A stretch of 64,000 bases of DNA from Cryptomeria japonica. Taxonomy: Eukaryota; Streptophyta; Pinopsida; Cupressales; Cupressaceae. The DNA is taken from the NCBI RefSeq assembly GCF_030272615.1, contig NC_081415.1, forward strand, positions 373,531,009 through 373,595,008. Direction: 5' to 3'. Below are positions 34,141-44,845 of the stretch, in pieces (within the stretch, counting starts at the first letter, position 1; every line of letters starts with the position of its first letter). A program made the translations under genes and the position numbers. The notes under the pieces were generated by a model that searched no databases, was not told where the DNA came from, and worked only from the letters and a program-made list of their open reading frames with translations.

Positions 34141-34564
34141 AATGAAGAACTCAATGAATCACATGTAATGCAGAATCCACTTCCATAAATAGGTTAAGGG
34201 CATTGCCCCCAGTTTAGACATGACTATGAAAAAGCGGGATGCAAGACACATGAAGTATTATCCTTGACTGCAGATCAATAACAAGCCATGGTTTGAATGA
34301 TGGATGAGTGGATGCCATGAATGTGATCGCAACAAGTCTAAAAGACAATGGAGCCATAGCTTTTATGAGTGGTGCCTTTTTGCCAGGTTTTCACCATCGC
34401 ACTTACCCAAGGTGCCACCGGAGTGGTTGTTCACCATTTGGATGCATGATATTTCTTTACTATTTTGATTTTTTTGTATTTTCTTCAGGACATTTATCTG
34501 AATGTTTTTGGTGTTTTTATGATATGCATTGGAGCCTAATTCTCTATATAGCTTATGTATAAAA

Positions 34565-35626
34565 TCATTTGAGGTGCATGTTGTTGATCGGATCTGCTAG
34601 TGGTTCTCCTTCTGAAGTAGCCAACTGATATGCCCCGGACCCAAATACAGTAGTGATTACATATGGACCCAACCATTTTGATTCAAACTTTCCCTGATGT
34701 TCTTTGTTTGGTTGGTTATGAGGATTATCTCTAACAACAAGATCACCTACCTCAAATGTACGAGGTCTAACTCGATGATTATAGATTTTGCTCATGCATT
34801 GCTGATAGGCATTGAGGTGGTTGTATGCAGCTTGTCGTCTTTCATCAAGTAGTTCCAAGTCTTGAAGACGTGATACTCTATATGCTTCATCATCTATGAG
34901 ATTATACAAGGAAACCCTTAGAGATGGTATCTTGACCTCAATAGGAAGGATGGCTTCTGCTCCAAAGACTAGTGAGTAAGGAGTTGCGCCTGTAGGGATT
35001 CGAATGCTAGTTTGATATGCCCATAGTGCTGGATTTAATTGAACATGCCAATCATGACCGACATCATTGACTATCTTCTTGAGGATTCTCAATATGTTCT
35101 TGTTCAATGCTTCGGCCTGACCATTGCCTTGTGGGTAATAGGGAGTGGAAAAGTAGTGTTGGATGTGAAATTTCTCACAGAGCTCACGGACATCTTGATT
35201 TTTGAAAGGAAGCCCGTTATCTATGATGATGGACATGGGTACACCATACCAGTAGATGATGTAATTAAGGATGAATGAGGCGATCTACTTGCTGGTGAAT
35301 TGGGTAAGTGGAATAGCTTTGATCCACTTTGTGAAGTATTCGATGGCGGTAATAATGAATTTATGGCCGTTGGATGAAGATGGATGAATTTTTCCCACAA
35401 GGTCAAGTCCCCATTGACAAAAGGGCCATGGTGTTGTGATTGGTTGCAATTCCTGTGCTGGTGCATATATGAGGTCTCTATGAACTTGGCATTTCTTGCA
35501 TTTTCTGACAAAATAGTACGAGTCTTTGTCCATGGATGGCCAATAGTATCCAGTGCGTATGATCTTCTTTGCCAGTGAAGGACCGCTTGCGTGAGTTCCA
35601 CAAATTCCTTCATTTACATCTTCCAA
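34565..35626 (-). pseudogene. K integrase
   Basis: The zinc domain and first catalytic region lie in 35626-35285: GICGTHASGPSLAKKIIRTG, YYWPSMDKDSYYFVRKCKKC, QVHRD and WGLDLVGKI. After a break, 35236-34565 continues with IIIDNGLPFKNQDVRELCEK (second Asp), STPYYPQGNGQAEALNK (catalytic Glu) and the typical NPALWAYQTSIRIPTGATPY. The C-terminal part GKFESKWLGPYVITTVFGSG with LADPINNMHLK is usual for Tat integrase, with no chromodomain. D, D and E are all present, but the join between the two frames needs a frame change at about 35240-35280. Confidence 0.9.
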
Positions 35627-35639
35627 GGCCTTTGTTATC

Positions 35640-36078
35640 TCATCCTATTCCAAACATCAAAGGAGAGTACCATCAAGACTACATCGATATAGGTTTTCAC
35701 CAATTATGGTAAATCGAGCGGTTTGGCAAATGAAAGTTTTATGTTGGTTATTTGATTTGTTAGGAGGAAGTGTATGATCACGTAGATTGGTGTAGAACTC
35801 ACCATACCATGGGGATTTAGAACCGACAAGGAGAAATATCATCTCGGATTCAAGGATATCATAAGCAGGAATCCAAATCTATTCTACCAAGAACTCATAG
35901 CATGTTGAATTATGTGGAAGATCTAGGAGAGATGCAATGGTAGCCATAGCATCAGCGGCTTGATTATGATCTCTGGGTATCTTCTCAAGGTGATAGTAGT
36001 AAATGATGCAATTAATTTGTCCACCATTTTCTTGTACGGCATGATTTTATCATCCTTGGTCTGATATTTGTCGGTTAC
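35640..36078 (-). pseudogene. K region between second RNase H and integrase
   Basis: On the minus strand the last part of the archaeal-type RNase H continues past a TAA at 36076-36078 (RQ to R-stop, a likely CAA to TAA change) with VTDKYQTKDDKIMPYKKMVD. A decayed linker with several frame changes follows, up to integrase. No separate gene. Confidence 0.5.
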
Positions 36079-36804
36079 TTATCGGATGACCAATTGGGAG
36101 TCGCCATCTATTTGTAGCTCTTTTAATTTCCATTGTATGGCTAATCTGAGTCCTATGATCAAGGCCTCATATTCTTCTATGTTGTTTTTGAATGGAAAAG
36201 TTAGCTTGTAAAACTTTGGGATGCTATCACCTTGAGGTGTGATAAATAGAATGTCTACCCCCAATCCATGCCTAGTGTATGAACCATCAAAGTATAGTTT
36301 CCACGGTTGTGATGATGTGATCATGAATATCTCTTCATCTAGAAAATTGGAAATGAGAGGATGATCACCTATAAGAGGTGCATCAACCAACTGATCCATA
36401 ATTACTTGGCCCTTGATAGCCTTACGGTCCACATACTCGATGTCAAATTCACTTAGAATCATCACCCATTTGGCCAAGTGGCCTGTCAATGCTGCTTTGT
36501 CAAGTAAGTACTTTAGTGGATCAATCTTTGCAAAGAGTTGTACTTTATGTGTTAGCAGATAGTGCCTTAGTTTAGTGGTTGCTAAAATTACTACTAGGCA
36601 AGCTCGCTCAATAGGTGTGTAATTGAGTTCATAGTCGACCAGTGTGTGAGAAATGTAGTATACAGCACACTCTTTCCCTTCTGCATTATGTTGAGCTAGG
36701 ACTACTCCCAATGTTGTATTTGTTGCTGAAATATAGAGCAATAGAGGTCTACTTGGATCTAGTGGGATCAGCAATGGTGTTTTTATGAGATAATCTTTAA
36801 GCAT
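36079..36804 (-). pseudogene. K RNase H followed by archaeal-type RNase H
   Basis: Residues about 20-135 are the gypsy RNase H: LLLYISATNTTLGVVLAQ (the usual catalytic Asp reads Asn), ECAVYYISHTLVDYELNYTP and IERACLVVILATTKLRHYLL. From residue 168 a second RNase H begins: WKLYFDGSYTRHGLGV with Asp173, NNIEEYEALIIGLRLA, and IDGDSQLV with Asp235. The tandem pair is the defining feature of the Tat lineage; the second domain is thought to have been acquired separately. The frame ends at a TAA that interrupts the second domain. Confidence 0.9.
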
Positions 36805-36839
36805 CTGGAATGCTTGCTGGCATCTGGCATCCCATTAAA

Positions 36840-37800
36840 AGTGGATATTTTTGTGTAACAGGTATGTAAAGGGGTGACACTTATCTGCTAGTTGTGCAAT
36901 GAATCTTTGGATGGATTGTAGTCGCCCTTATAATGTCCTTAGCTTACTGATGTTCCTTAGAGGTGGCATTTCCATGATTGCTTTTACCTTTGCAGGATTG
37001 ACCTCAATTCCTCTGTTAGAAATAATGTATCCTAGAAGCTTCCCTGAGGTTACTCCAAAGACACATTTCTTTGGGTTGAGTCAAACATGATATTGTTCTA
37101 GTCTATCAAAGATTTTATCTAATATTGCGAGATGACCTTCTCTTGTTAATGATTTTGCCAATAAGTCATCGACATAATCTTCCATTATGGTGTGCATCAT
37201 ATCATGAAAGATGGTGGTCATTACTCTTTGATAGGTCACTTCTGTATTCTTTAGAACAAAAGGCATTACATTCCAATAGTATGTTCCCCATGGACATGTG
37301 AAGGTCATCTTATGTTGATCCTCTGGTACGATCTTTATTTGGTTGTAACCTAAAAATCCATCCATGAGAGAGAGCATGGCATGTCCTACTATTAGGTCTA
37401 TGATCATGTCAATGTTCGGTAGGGGGAGTCATCTTTAGGACATGCCTTGTTTAGATCTTTGAAGTCAGTATAGATACGGATGCCCCCATTTGGTTTGCCA
37501 ATAGGAACAATGTTGGATATCTAATCTGCATAATCAATTGGTCTAATAAAACCAACTTCCAAGAGTTTCTTAACTTCTGCTTTGACTAGTACCGCAATCT
37601 AGGGGTGCATCTTGTGAATCTTCTACTTGACAGGCTTAGCTCCTTCTACTATGGTGAGGTGATGCATGACTAAATTAGGATCAAGACCAAGCATGTCTGC
37701 ATATGACCATGCAAAGTTGATCTGACACTTCTAGAAGAATTTGACAAACTTAGGTTGTTCCTCTGGAGTTAAAAGAGATGCCAGGTGTATGTGGTGAGGA
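36840..37800 (-). pseudogene. K reverse transcriptase
   Basis: Motifs in order leftwards: FAWSYADMLGLDPNLV (about 37710), VPIGKPNGGIRIYTDFKDLN, KACPKDDSPYR, then an open frame 37407-37081 with LSLMDGFLGYNQIKIVPEDQ, TFTCPWGTYYWNVMPFVLKN and active site YVDD (residues 78-81). It continues with LNPKKCVFGVTSGKLLGYII, RGIEVNPAKVKAI and QRFIAQLADKCHPFTYLL. Stops and a frame change near 37410 and 37080. Gypsy-type RT, Tat branch. Confidence 0.88.
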
Positions 37801-37853
37801 GTTTTAGGAGTCCCCACATTGAATTCTTTTGTTTCCTCGATGAGAATTGTTGA

Positions 37854-39440
37854 TCAGTCCTGTTGTGTACTACAAGGGAGGATGTCAAACCATTCATCCT
37901 CGAGTGCCTCAGAGAGGTTTTCACCCTTGGATACGCTCTTCCTTTTTTCTTTTGTGGGATCAAATAGTGCCACAATGTGGTTTTCACTAGAAGATCCATG
38001 TTTTATTGTTATATTTTTACAGCTGAAAGGTTTGGCATCTGCCCCAAAGTATGTTGCACTATTTAGTTCAATGGCAAATCCATCTTTGTGATCCCCACTT
38101 GGTATGTTATCCCTTAGTTCCAAAAATTCAATGATCGCCTCATCATTTTGGAATTGGTCAAGGCATGGGGGATTAGATTGGTTCCATTCGATGAGTTCAG
38201 GATGTTTGATGGGCATTATGTTGATGGTACTAAGATGTGTCTAGGATGTTTAATGGGCATTACGTTAATGGGCATTATCGATTAGGTTAAGTTCATAAGA
38301 TGTGTCAGTGAGGGTCAAGACGTTGTGGTAAAGGTCGTTGATGGTACTCTCCCTGTCAGAATCAGGCGTAGGATGTGACATAGGTTCTGTGGAAGATGTT
38401 TCCAGTTTAGGAACCCAAGAGGTTTTAATCTATGCTTCTTCGTAAATAGGGATTTCTTGTTGAGGTGGAGGGGGTGATGTGTCTTCCTCATCTGAACTAT
38501 TGAGATGTACTGAATCAAATTCCCACTCATGTGAGTCACTCTCTGAGTAGCTTTCCAGTATCTAATTACTATACCATACCGAGATATCCTTTGACTTAAA
38601 TACCGCAGGTGTGATCGATTGATGTACATGAAATAATTGGTGTTGCAGGAAGGATTATTAGGATCAGTGAATCCAATATGGGAAGTATCATCATTGTTGA
38701 ATCTACTGTTTCTGATGGAATTGTCGGTGTTGTCGATACTGATGGGGGTTTTGATACTGATAATGGTGCTATTGATGCAGTTGTTGTTGCTGATGGGGTT
38801 GTTGGTTTGATTGGTGGGATGATTCGTGTTGTGGATGATATTGCTAGGATTTTTAGCCTGAGTGGGCCAGTTGGTATGGTGCTTGGTGTTGCCGATATAA
38901 TCAAAGGTAGCCTCTTTAGAGTTTTATGTTGATATAGAGGTTTGTTGGGCTTTCCTTTGAATCGGAGATTAGGAAGAGTCTCCTTTTGAAATCCTAATCC
39001 AGTGTTATCTTTAGGCTTCAATGCTGGCTGCAGTGGCTCATGTCATCCTTGCTTGCAAGGTCCCAAAGCACTCTGACCATCATAGCCCATTCTTTGCATA
39101 ATGAGAAGACATTTTCCATATTGATCTGTGGGAAGCTTAGCTTGTGGGATGTCTGTGGTGATAGGGTCTTTATAGATCCATTCTATTAAGTCCTCATCTC
39201 TGGTCTCTTATTCTTGACTCTTTCCAAGGATAAAAGGCGTCAAAGTGCATGTTGGCTTTACCAATGGCATTTGAAGTAACCTTTAAGGTTCACCATGAAT
39301 TCTAGGAGAAGTGGGTAGTTTCCCAACACAAAAGAGTTGGCTAAGATTGTACTCCCGAGGACCTTCCTCTGTCATTTTCTTTTTTAGCTTCTCTTGCTTG
39401 GGTATAGTGGTGTTTGAACTGGAAAGAGAGGCTAGACTTA
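37854..39440 (-). pseudogene. K linker between protease and RT
   Basis: Minus-strand frames here read as low-complexity polyprotein linker: a Thr/Ser/Pro-rich part (about 38900-38650), an acidic part with LNSSDEEDTSPPP (about 38500), and an open frame 38216-37854 ending in KSVSKGENLSEALEDEWFD. None shows a named domain. Long spacers before RT are usual in Tat elements. Confidence 0.5.
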
Positions 39441-39444
39441 CATA

Positions 39445-40302
39445 TTATGTGGATGGAATAGCTTCTTTGTTGTTGGGAATAGTAATCTCTGGTTGATGGT
39501 TGATATTGTTACAATATGCAAATAGATTTGCATCACCCAGGATTGTAATTTCTACACCATTATGAGGAAACTTGATACACTGGTGGTAGGTGGATGGAAT
39601 AGCTTGCATGGCGTGTATCCAAAGTCTTCCTAACAATAAATTATATGGCAAATGAAGGTCCAAAAATTGACATATGATGTGGTTCACCACTGGGCCCACT
39701 TGGATTGGTAACACAACTGCTCCTTTGGATGAATGCTCTGCATCATCATAAGCTTTTATTTTTATCTTTTTGTGGGGATCCACTGATTCAACTACATATC
39801 CTAATGATGTGACCAATTGTAGTGTATAGATATTTAGGCCTGCTCCATTATCAATCAAGACTTGCTTGATCCTGTGTTGGTTGATAAATCCTTCAATATG
39901 AAGTGAGATGTTATGTGGTTGCTGGAAGGATGTATTGTCACTTTTTGAGAAAGTAAGATATGTTGATGACCTCAAACTACCAACCATAGCTTGAAATTGA
40001 TCTGTGTTTAGATTGGTAGGGACTGACGCTTCTTGGAGAGCTTGATCCAAGATTGTTTTATGAGATGGGGATAGGCGCAACAGCTCTAAGATAGATATAA
40101 GTGTGGGCATTTTATCTAATTGTTCCACAAGGTTATACTGCTTTGGGATGGAGGGGGTGCCTTGTGGAGTTGCTTTAATTGTGATCTTTCTATGCCGCAT
40201 AACAAAATTGCAAGTAGAGCTTGGATTTTTTATGTTAATGGTTGCAATATGTTCATAGACATCATATAGGTGATTCACAGTGTAATTATAAGCAGCTCGC
40301 AT
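39445..40302 (-). pseudogene. K aspartic protease
   Basis: The 285-codon open frame has IKQVLIDNGAGLNIYTLQLV (active site D-N-G-A; Ser to Asn relative to DSGA), IKIKAYDDAEHSSKGAVVLP and YNLLLGRLWIHAMQAIPSTY with HQCIKFP, the signature of Tat-lineage proteases. Its first 100 residues (QLDKMPTLISILELLRLSPS) are the usual spacer between the gag zinc region and protease. Confidence 0.87.
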
Positions 40303-41909
40303 ATAATCATTGGTATATGTGTTTCATCCTGATGTGGAAGGACCCCTTTGATCTTGTGATGGAAGTGGATTCTTAAACATAAGATGATCATTGTATTTGG
40401 TTTTTGGGTCATGTCCTTCAATTTCAATCTCGCCTCAGTCAATAAGATCCTGAACAAGATCTTTCAATCTATGGCAATTACTTGTTTTATGCCCTTTCCC
40501 TTGATGAAATTCACAATGTTCATTATCCCTCCACCATGGAGGCTTGACCTGAGGTTCATAATTAGATGTTTTGGGTAAGGTCACTAAATTTGATGAGACC
40601 AATTGATGTAACAATGTTTCAATAGGTTCCCCTAAGGGAGTGTATGTACGTTTTGGTTTATAATTTTGTTGTCTTTGTCTTGGTTCTTCTTGCTAAACAT
40701 TGCATTGTTAATTTGGTGGGGGAGGAACCATGGTGGTCTTAAGAGGGGGGTTTTGCCCCATAAATTGAACCACAGATTGTGCATTCTTGATAGTCCTTGC
40801 ATCTACAACCTCATCATTGATGGTGTTTTTATTTTTATTCCAAAAGTTAGGTTTATCACTGTTAAAGCGCGGGCGAGGGGCATCTTTTGGTTCATTGTAT
40901 ATTTTGATAAGCCCCTTTTTAATGAGGGCCCTTTCACATTTTAAACCCTGTGTGATCATGTCATTAAAAGAATTTGTGCCTTTCATGTCTAAATGAAATT
41001 CCATTTCTTCTTTCAAGTTGGAAATAAATATTTCCACTAGCTCTCTTTCAAGTAGTTGAAGGGAATGCCTGCTAGACATTTGTCGCCATCGTTGTAGGAA
41101 AGCTGAAAATAGCTCCCCTAGTTTTTGCTTGGTGTTACACAAGTCTGCCATGGTGACATCATGCTCTATGTTATGGGAATAATGTGCAATGAATTTTTGG
41201 ACCAGTTCTTTGAACGTCCTAATGTCGTCTGTGAGTTAGGAAAACCATTGTGTGGTGGTCCCTACCAAACTTTGAGGAAAGAGACGCATTAGGTATGTGT
41301 CTTCATATGCCACTTCTAGGAAAGCAGAGTGAAATTATCTAACATGATCCTGAGGGTCTCCTTTTCCTCAATACTTTTTGAACTTGGGTGTTTCAAACCC
41401 TCATGGAAAAGGTGGCATATGAAGATTCCTATCAAAGGGATAGGGACAAATATCATTAAGTGAAAACTAGTTGGTTTTCACACCACTGTGGAGTTGTTGG
41501 GCGAGATTCTCAACTTGTTGCCGTAACATGTCAATGTCATTTGGAGGTGGAAGAGGTGGGGGATTTCCTTGATGAAGGTTGTATCTATGTGATCACTACC
41601 TCTTCCATCCTCATTATGACTCTGGTGTTCTGATGCTTTCCGTAATTGTGTTGTATCAAAATCAGAGGGTAGTTTGGCTCCCTCTTGGGCAAGTCTTAAA
41701 AAGTGGTCATCTGCATTGTTTCTGAGGATCTCATCAAAAATTCAATTGAAGAGGGGGTTGTGTTGTGCCCTTTTGATTTCTTTAGGAGTGGGAGTATGAG
41801 TATTTTCATCATTTGCGTTTCCTCCAAGAGCTTCTTGGAGTTCATTGAGATTTTCCTCTTCTTCCTCTTTTATTTCTTATTGTCTAGTCCTTGATCTGGT
41901 TTCAGTCAT
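40303..41909 (-). pseudogene. K gag
   Basis: From ATG at 41909 the frame reads MTETRSRTRQ, then acidic EEEEENLNELQEAL. After decayed sequence, the open frame 41151-40708 has DLCNTKQKLGELFSAFLQRW and LERELVEIFISNLKEEMEF, the Tat gag core. At about 40525-40440 the zinc region reads EHCEFHQGKGHKTSNCHRLK and DLVQDLID. Several stops are single-base changes from Gln codons. Gag would form the particle in which reverse transcription takes place. Confidence 0.82.
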
Positions 41910-42341
41910 TTTGTTTGAAAAAATTTGTTGAAGTTTGATGAAAATGATGATGAGTTGATGATGAAATGAGAGATAAATGTTTGGTGAAGTGTTTAGCATA
42001 TGGATCTCTAGCACTAAAGGTTTGATGTTACCAATGTCCTTTTATGAATTGCTTGTTGTGTTTGTTGACAATGTTTGATATGATAAGGTTTAGAGAGGCC
42101 TAAGATGTGTTACAGACCCAACTACCTAGTAATGAGAGGATGCACTCATAGACTAGTTTTAACCTACGTAGAAATGTCTCTTAGGATGAGTTTATCCTAG
42201 ATGTAGAGACACTCTAAAAGTGATGTGTTTATTTTTTATTCAAGCAATTACTAAAAAGAACTTAGGACAAGACCTTTTTATTATTTGAGAGTTGGAATGG
42301 ATTGATGATATGTGAATGTGATAATGGATGAAATGTTAACT
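41910..42341 (-). other. K leader just upstream of gag
   Basis: About 430 bases between gag ATG and the 203-codon leader frame; A/T-rich, with ATGATGATGAG-type words near 41940-41960. I see nothing coding. Confidence 0.4.
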
Positions 42342-42953
42342 TCAATAGAAACTTTGTGTTACAAATGGGACAAATTCTTCCTCTTCTCTTTCGGGGGTTG
42401 GTGGTTCTTCCCTAGCTAAGTTATATGTGATGCAAATGTCTGGAAAGTTAGTAGGATTAATTTTGCCTCCTTTGTTTTTATGATAGCTCAAATCTCTATA
42501 TTGAGTAAAAGCTTTGCGGTTTAAAGACTCTTGATCAAATTCGTTAGATTTTCCTTGAAGATATAGAAGCATGTGACGTAAGAAGGTTCTATGTGAGACA
42601 AAGATTTGTCTAATGAGATAGAAAAATCTCCTTCTTTTGATGAAATCTTTTGAGCTTAATGGTCTTTTCTTCAAATTGATATGTTGATGAAGATTCTTCT
42701 TTCTTAAAATGTGAAGGATGGTCATATAGTTTCGATACCTTTGTTTGTTTCTTTGGTTTTTGTTTGTTTGCCAAAAGGTTGTTTGTGAAAATTTTGTGTT
42801 GGATGAATACTTGTTTTGGAATTGGTTTTTGATTTTTTCTTTGACAAGAAAACAAAGAAAGCACACAAACAAGAATGTTGCCTCAAAAGGCACAAATAAG
42901 TGTGGGTCTAAATCAACCCAATCTTTGGACTTTTTATGACCCTTTATTTCCAA
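42342..42953 (-). CDS. Unknown 203-codon frame in K leader
   Basis: An open frame starts MEIKGHKKSKDWVDLDPHLF and ends NLAREEPPTPEREEEEFVPF. It has a hydrophobic patch near residues 25-40 and a Lys/Asn/Gln-rich middle (FWQTNKNQRNKQRYRNYM), with an acidic end. I recognise no domain. It lies in sense orientation between primer site and gag, where some Tat/Ogre elements carry an extra first ORF. Its length without a stop in A/T-rich DNA is more than chance would favour, but the composition is biased. Could be a real ORF1 or a lucky open run. Confidence 0.3.
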   Translation of the reverse strand: MEIKGHKKSKDWVDLDPHLFVPFEATFLFVCFLCFLVKEKIKNQFQNKYSSNTKFSQTTFWQTNKNQRNKQRYRNYMTILHILRKKNLHQHINLKKRPLSSKDFIKRRRFFYLIRQIFVSHRTFLRHMLLYLQGKSNEFDQESLNRKAFTQYRDLSYHKNKGGKINPTNFPDICITYNLAREEPPTPEREEEEFVPFVTQSFY

Positions 42954-44437
42954 ATGTTTTTGAGTATGTTTTTCCCAAAAAAGCCTGAAGTTGGCTCAAT
43001 TTATCACTGGTCTTGACATAAAATGAAGACACTTCAAACACACTTTATCCCTAAGGTCAAATGGTCAGATGCGATAATTTCAGCCCACATCTTGATATTT
43101 CTTCAACTTTGGTACTACATACCTTATGAATCTCGTCGTGGTAGGTAAGGATGTGATATACTAAGTCTTGCATGAACATAACAAATAGATGATCCCTATG
43201 ATGGGGGAGTCACCACTTTTATCAAGCTACAAGCAGCCTTTCAAAAAGCTATGTTTCTACTCAAGGAAATACGTATGGTGATTATCTTGGGAGAAAACCA
43301 TCTATGCTCTTGCACTAAACTTCTCACAAATATCCTCAATCAATAAAATGGGTGGGCTTCTACATAAAGGTGTTTAGTATTTTTTGACATTTTTGGACAT
43401 AAGTTCATTTTGCAGTGACTCACTTAAGAGCCTTGTAACTTGTGGTGGGGCCCATTTTTCCTTTTGGCAAGTTACACTGTAGGAATAGCTATACCCAAGG
43501 CTACAACTTTTGCTCACACCTGATTTCTATAGTGGCTTGAAGGATTTACCACGCGAGGTCATTCCCAAGAGTGATGTGTCTCTTGGCAGGCCTTTCTTAA
43601 AAATATAAACTTAATAAACTTTGAGTGTTACTAACACTTTTCTCTTACACCTAGGACCACGAAAGCCAAGGGAGAGGATAGTGTGTGTTAGAAGTAGGAC
43701 CACTCGACAAACATTGCACAAGCGTGCCAATCACAAAAATCACTTGTTCTTTTTAGCCATTTTCCATCACAATGTGATCTAGCTATTTGGAGATGTTGCT
43801 CCAACAATCATGGTGTTCTTTTTAACTTCAAAGGAAAAATGTTGAGTAAACTAGGAATTTGAAATCCTGGTCAACTGAATGAAAAACATGTTTGCTTGAA
43901 ATAAATCGCTTTTGAAAAACAAGAAAACTTTGGACAAGTTGATTGTTCTTTTTACTTTTGCACCAAATGAAGTGTTGATTGTGATTTCTTTAAGTTGATG
44001 CAAGAAATGAAATTTGTGTTGTTGATTTTAGAACCCAAAATACAAATGAATCCTTACTTGCAAAGAAAGCAAATTTGTGGGATTTGAGCTTGTTGTTCTT
44101 TTTATTTTTACACAATGTCGTTCTTTTTAAGCCCAATTTGAAAAAGTGTGATTTAACTTTAGAACCCAAAATGAAGTGTGAAATTCAATTTTTTTAAGCC
44201 AAAAAGAAAGTGAATTCATTTTATCCAACTTTGAAAAACAAATTTTTAAAAAAATAAACTCAAATGCTTTCTACTCTAACTCCTTCACCCTGCACAAATA
44301 ATCAAACAGTTAAGAAAAAAATAAAATGAAGTATAGGTGGGCTTCCACAAACTTAAGTTTTGATTTTCAGTTACAAAGTAAAAAATTACAACTCTCTGTT
44401 ACAATAATGCCACTATGTGTAAAAATAGAAGCACCAT
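42954..44437. other. K leader, noncoding, with TGTTCTTTTTA repeats
   Basis: No gene seen. The word TGTTCTTTTTA occurs at 43745, 43814, 43944 and 44094, with CGTTCTTTTTA at 44119. It is purine/pyrimidine biased with alternating AAAG and CTTT runs. Confidence 0.5.
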
Positions 44438-44439
44438 TT

Positions 44440-44760
44440 AACATGAAAGCGCTAAATCACTGATAGATGTGCTAAAATAATTACAAATGCGCTAAACTAT
44501 TATCGATAGCACTAAAAGATTATGTCGGACAAAAATAAATTGTGTCAAACAGAGAGCACAAATGCGATAAACTAATGACAAAGGCACTAGTCTAAGTGCA
44601 AAAGCGCTAGAATATGGGCAATAGTGCTATTTTCCAAACAATAGTGCTATTCTGGTGAACAAAAGCGCTAAAGAACAAACTTTTGTAAGCGCTAAAGAAC
44701 AAACTTTTGTAAGCGCTAAAACATGTTCAAAAGTGCCAAAGCGCAACCTGTGTGGCAATT
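44440..44760. repeat. AGCGCTA repeat cluster near the K primer site
   Basis: Five exact AGCGCTA words (44448, 44603, 44664, 44688, 44712) and many near-copies (AGTGCTA, GCACTA, GCGATAAA). Three of them lie in a 24-bp tandem duplication (unit AAGCGCTAAAGAACAAAC..., 44663-44710, continuing at 44711). It mirrors the cluster at 28260-28570. Confidence 0.8.
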
Positions 44761-44803
44761 AAAATCATGAAAAATGTTAGTAGTTTAAAAATTTGTTGCT
44801 TTG

Positions 44804-44843
44804 GATCAGAAGGTTGCGTGTTCGATTCACGTCGGGTTCACCA
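44804..44843 (-). other. K primer binding site: 40-nt match to tRNA-Trp 3' half
   Basis: Two bases beyond the LTR end (44846), the minus strand begins TGGTGAACCCGACGTGAATC and stays complementary to plant tRNA-Trp(CCA), as I remember it, for 40 nt, through T arm, variable loop and anticodon stem to nucleotide 37. The plus strand reads GATCAGAAGGTTGCG... to GGGTTCACCA. Ordinary sites are 12-18 nt. A and J have only 13 nt, or 17 of 18 in J. Confidence 0.88.
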
Positions 44844-44845
44844 AA

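Larger units (their letters stand above)
30770..34564. other. K noncoding region between PMD gene and integrase
   Basis: This 3.8-kb region has no convincing gene. It holds a 13-bp-stem hairpin (31318-31352), a long stretch built of ATGA/TGAATGC-like words (about 32160-33230), and an exact 30-bp tandem triplet (34051-34140). A plus-strand run of 134 codons (31789-32193) has no recognised domain. Both neighbouring genes run away from or end at this region, so it contains the 3' ends of both. Confidence 0.5.

Noticed and set aside
44804-44843. A tRNA-Trp gene
   Set aside because: Only the 3' half is present, ending in an encoded CCA, two bases from an LTR and in primer-site orientation. There is no 5' half or D arm.
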